In this document: positions 48,961 to 51,365 of the stretch, in pieces
How the letters are laid out: the number at the start of each line of letters is the position of its first letter
Numbering within the stretch: the stretch's first letter is position 1
NCBI RefSeq assembly: GCF_051960575.1
Contig: NZ_JBQCEE010000253.1
Span: forward strand, 1 to 51,365
Origin: JBQCEE01 sp051960575
GTDB lineage: Bacteria; Actinomycetota; Actinomycetes; Mycobacteriales; Jatrophihabitantaceae
Reading direction: 5' to 3'
Length of the DNA: 51,365 nt
Translations under genes and position numbers: made by a program
The notes under the pieces: model-generated
What the model was told of the DNA's origin: nothing
Seen by the model: only the letters and a program-made list of their open reading frames with translations
Database searches by the model: none

Positions 48961-49461
48961 TCAGCTCGGTGACGGGTAGATGCCTTCGGTGGCGATGATG
49001 AAGTTGATGACCAGGAACGGCGGCATGTTCTCGTGCGGCTGGTTGCCGCCGGTGTACGAGACCGCCGCGGCCGACATCGCCGTGTCGGGGGTCTGGTCGC
49101 TGTAGGCGTCGTAGGTGCTGCCGGCCCAGACTGCGTTCGACGGGGACGCGGTGGTGCCCGGCCCCGACGCGGCGCGCAGCCCGTGCGTGTGCTGCGGAAT
49201 CTGGCTCGCCGTCAGCTGCACCTGCTCGGCACCGCCGGTCTGGCCGAGCGCGTACCCCGAGCCCTGGTGCACCGGCACGCGCGACTGCAGGTCGGGCAGC
49301 GCGAAGGTGCTCTGCCCGTCGCCGCCGTAGGTCGTGCCGATGAGGTTGAACAGCGCGTCGTACTGGTCGATCGGCAGCAGCTGTCCCTGGCAGAACAACC
49401 AGCCGACGGGGGCGAAGTTGCCGCCGAACATGCGGATCTCGCCGATGAAGGGGGTGCTCAT
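48961..49461 (-). CDS. Tail-collar (microcystin-dependent/MdpB-like) protein 1
   Basis: 166 residues from ATG 49461, overlapping the GNAT stop by 4 nt. IGEIRMFGGNFAPVGWLFCQ, GQLLPIDQYDALFNLIGTTY, GGDGQSTFALPDLQSRVPVH, then IPQHTHGLRA and MPPFLVINFIIATEGIYPSP. Same fold as proteins 2 and 3. Direct coupling to GNAT and, further upstream, to the Ig-like surface protein suggests one functional unit. Confidence 0.9.
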   Translation of the reverse strand: MSTPFIGEIRMFGGNFAPVGWLFCQGQLLPIDQYDALFNLIGTTYGGDGQSTFALPDLQSRVPVHQGSGYALGQTGGAEQVQLTASQIPQHTHGLRAASGPGTTASPSNAVWAGSTYDAYSDQTPDTAMSAAAVSYTGGNQPHENMPPFLVINFIIATEGIYPSPS

Positions 49462-49955
49462 CGCGCCGCCTCGCTCTCGTGCACGGGTCGGTCCAGGTCG
49501 GACGACGATGCAGGCCGGTGCATCGCGAGGTGACCGCCGCCCTGATGGCCCACCTCGACGAAGCCCGTCGAGCGGTACAGCGCGATCGCGGCGTCGTTCT
49601 CGCGCCACACCTGCAGCTCGATCGGCAGACCCGTGCTCGCGAGCCGCCCGAGCACCACGCGCGCGATGCCCCGGCGCCGGTGCGCAGCACGCACGGCGAG
49701 GTCGAGCAGGTGCAGCCGACCGTCCTCAACACTTGTCCAGACACGGCCGACCGGCGCACCATCGAGCAGCACGATCTCGTCGACGGCCGCAGGGTGCAGC
49801 AAGCGGTACTGCCATCGCTGGGCCAGCAGCTGCTGGTCGACCACCATCGGCGGCAACAGGTCGAACCCCGGACGTGACTCGACGAACAGGTCGCGCAGGA
49901 ACGGCAGGTCGGCCTGTGTCACCGGCCGGGTCTCGAGGGTGCGTTGTGCGGTCAT
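49458..49955 (-). CDS. GNAT family N-acetyltransferase
   Basis: 165 residues from ATG 49955. GNAT fold: TRPVTQADLPFLRDLFVESR, acetyl-CoA loop VRAAHRRRGIARVVLGRLAS (R/Q-x2-G-x-G/A) and the closing NDAAIALYRSTGFVEVG. Substrate unknown. The ATGA overlap with tail-collar protein 1 suggests it modifies those proteins or the surface protein upstream, by inference. The start is 2 nt from the stop of the Tat-exported gene (49957). Confidence 0.9.
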   Translation of the reverse strand: MTAQRTLETRPVTQADLPFLRDLFVESRPGFDLLPPMVVDQQLLAQRWQYRLLHPAAVDEIVLLDGAPVGRVWTSVEDGRLHLLDLAVRAAHRRRGIARVVLGRLASTGLPIELQVWRENDAAIALYRSTGFVEVGHQGGGHLAMHRPASSSDLDRPVHESEAAR

Positions 49956-49956
49956 G

Positions 49957-50355
49957 TCAGTGCGCCCGATTGACGATGGCGTGGGTGCTGCGTCCGCCGC
50001 CGGTCACGAACAGCGAGTGCGTGCGCACGCCGCGCCGCTGCACGGTGTAGGTGCCGTCGGGGATGTGCCCGCGCAGGCTGGTGAACACCAGCGAGAAGCA
50101 CTGCTCGCGGTGCTTGGTGCCGGCGTGCGGCAGGTTGCGGATCGCCGTCAGCCGCGCGCGGTAGGCGTGCGTGCCGTGCCGCAGCACGAACACCTTGCCG
50201 ACGGACGCGCGGTAGTGCCGCCGTGCCGGGGCGGGCGCCGTCGCTGCGTCGGCGACACCCTCACTCGTCCCCACCACCGCAAGGCCGACCACACCGAGAC
50301 CGCCGGCCAGGAACGTCCGCCGCGTCGTCGCGGTCATCTCCACCTCATCACTCAT
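49957..50355 (-). CDS. Tat-exported DUF6916-like protein
   Basis: 132 residues from ATG 50355, overlapping the Ig-like gene stop by 4 nt. Twin-arginine signal TTRRTFLAGGLGVVGLAVVG (RR at about 12-13) with cleavage near ADAATA. The mature 95 residues (HYRASVGKVFVLRHGTHAYR, AGTKHREQCFSLVFTSLRGH, DGTYTVQRRGVRTHSLFVTG) fit what I recall as DUF6916, a small beta protein family often beside tail-collar genes. Tat export implies folding in the cytoplasm first. Confidence 0.78.
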   Translation of the reverse strand: MSDEVEMTATTRRTFLAGGLGVVGLAVVGTSEGVADAATAPAPARRHYRASVGKVFVLRHGTHAYRARLTAIRNLPHAGTKHREQCFSLVFTSLRGHIPDGTYTVQRRGVRTHSLFVTGGGRSTHAIVNRAH

Positions 50356-51365
50356 GGCGCGATCCGGATCTTGACGAGGTGCATGGTGCGCCCGACCAGC
50401 ACGCCGAGGTACCAGTACGGGTGTGACCTCAACGCCCGTTGCATGTAGACACCCAAGGTCCAGCGGTTGCGTCCGGCGGCGTGGAAGGCCTGGTCGCGCT
50501 TCGTCGGTCGGGCCGGGACGACCGCGGCGTCGTAGAAGTGCGGCTGCACGCTCACGCCCTGCACGACGAGCGTGTAGGCGTGTCCGACGTGCACCGTGAA
50601 GGCGCCGTCGACGAACGGCGCCCCGGCGAGCGCGTACCCCTGCACGGTGACCGTCACCGTGGCCGTCGCGGTGTTGCCCGCCTTGTCGACGGCGGTGGCA
50701 CGGTAGGTGGTGCGGCCGTTGCGCACGCTGCTGGTGAGGGTGCACCGCGCGACACCCGAGAGCGTGTCGCTCGCCGAGCAGCGTGCCCGCGGTGCGCTCG
50801 GGTACGTCGCACCGTTGCGCACGCCCGCGATCGAGACCCGCGGACGCACGGTGTCGATGTCGATCCCGGTGACCGACGCCGTCGCCGCACCGCCGTCGGC
50901 CGCCATGATCGTGCCGCTGACCGACTGGCCTGCGCCGTCGTGCGTGAGCGTCACGGCGACGGGGCACGGCGTCGTGAGCGCGGCGCCCTGCGGCGTGCAG
51001 GTGAAGGTGACGGTCACCGCGGCGTGGTACCAGCCGTACGACGAGCGCGGGCTGCTGCTCTGCACGTGCGCGGTGATCAGCGGATCGCGGCGCGTGGTCG
51101 ACACCGACGACGCGGCGAAGTCGGTGTCGCCGTTGTACGCGGCGGCGACCGTGTTCGCCCGGCCGGTGGGCACGGTGTAGGTCAGCGTGGCCGTGCCGCC
51201 CGACAGGGTGGCGGTGCCGACCGGGACGCCGCCGACGGCGAAGGTGACCGTGCCGGTCGGCGTGCCCGTGCCAGGAGCGACCGGGGTGACGGTCGCCGAG
51301 AGGTCGTGCGCATGCACCGTCACGGTCGTCGACGTGGCGGCCTGCGAGACGACCAGGCTCGTACT
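50352..51365 (-). CDS. Ig-like repeat surface protein, C-terminal part (runs off the window)
   Basis: At least 337 residues; the frame is open to the right edge, so the true start is outside. Bacterial Ig-like (Big_3_5-type) domain at the visible N-terminus (TPTGTVTFAVGGVPVGTATL, SGGTATLTYTVPTGRANTVA, AAYNGDTDFAASS), a second Ig-like or adhesin-like part with paired cysteines (FTCTPQGAALTTPCP; ARCSASDTLSGVARCTLTSS), and a C-terminal 90-residue region (AYTLVVQGVSVQPHFYDAAV, RALRSHPYWYLGVLVGRTMH). Likely a long secreted or wall-bound protein. First gene of the coupled tail-collar cluster. Confidence 0.85.
   Translation of the reverse strand, partial: STSLVVSQAATSTTVTVHAHDLSATVTPVAPGTGTPTGTVTFAVGGVPVGTATLSGGTATLTYTVPTGRANTVAAAYNGDTDFAASSVSTTRRDPLITAHVQSSSPRSSYGWYHAAVTVTFTCTPQGAALTTPCPVAVTLTHDGAGQSVSGTIMAADGGAATASVTGIDIDTVRPRVSIAGVRNGATYPSAPRARCSASDTLSGVARCTLTSSVRNGRTTYRATAVDKAGNTATATVTVTVQGYALAGAPFVDGAFTVHVGHAYTLVVQGVSVQPHFYDAAVVPARPTKRDQAFHAAGRNRWTLGVYMQRALRSHPYWYLGVLVGRTMHLVKIRIAP

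Noticed and set aside
47874..49461. Prophage remnant
   Set aside because: Only tail-collar domains are present, in three orderly paralogs coupled to bacterial-type genes, with no other phage gene, no att-like repeat and no change in base composition.

Overview
High-GC (about 70% or more) chromosomal DNA of an actinomycete. Lineage markers are the recC-recB-recD order, a HAIR (HspR) operator at lon, RecA-NDp/PafBC-type promoters, a deazaflavin-type Ddn protein, GAF-ANTAR regulators, an acyl-ACP desaturase, an ECF sigma with an RskA-type anti-sigma, and many leaderless starts with a -10 box 6-8 nt before the start codon. Genus cannot be set from this window. I see no rRNA, tRNA, CRISPR array or integrase.

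Layout. 1-7.3 kb: 5' part of lon (runs off the left edge) with a heat-shock operator, pirin, a Ddn-like protein, ChaB, SppA, a membrane protein, a secreted G1 (glutamic) peptidase, a metallophosphoesterase and a small hypothetical gene. 7.3-18.1 kb: DNA repair and nucleic-acid enzymes, namely the translationally coupled recC-recB-recD operon behind a textbook RecA-NDp promoter, a DinB-like protein, and a NERD-domain UvrD-type helicase. 18.1-21.3 kb: a YbjN-like chaperone gene with a related damage-type promoter, an NrtR-like degenerate Nudix regulator divergent from an ADP-ribosylglycohydrolase, and an acyl-ACP desaturase. 21.3-25.9 kb: a coupled polymorphic toxin and Imm8-like immunity pair, a STAS protein, a tandem-repeat spacer, and an operon of three GAF proteins, two with ANTAR domains. 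25.9-32.7 kb: a fused double ABC exporter coupled to marR, a DUF1348 gene sharing the MarR operator region, a DUF2786 gene with a third damage-type promoter, and vapBC. 32.7-38.1 kb: a CDP-alcohol phosphatidyltransferase, a YihY/BrkB membrane protein overlapping tail-to-tail with a CrtI-like desaturase, a secreted protein, and a divergent ECF sigma/RskA pair sharing back-to-back promoters. 38.1-45.2 kb: a LAL-type LuxR regulator broken by one frameshift, a coupled operon with two lipoproteins, an SDR and a tandem VOC protein.

45.4-51.4 kb is the most unusual part. A non-coding stretch holds four 62-bp palindromic repeat units in an A-B-A-B order. They lie between perfect 17-bp inverted repeats about 390 bp apart. 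Downstream is a cluster with no other phage genes: an Ig-like surface protein (cut by the right edge), a Tat-exported protein, a GNAT acetyltransferase and three paralogous tail-collar proteins, with 4-nt overlaps joining the first four.

The strongest new reads are regulatory: a HAIR operator inside a long stem that captures the lon ribosome binding site, one GGAAWTTGTC promoter motif in front of recCBD, a YbjN-like gene and a DUF2786 gene, and two back-to-back ECF promoters with identical elements and spacing.
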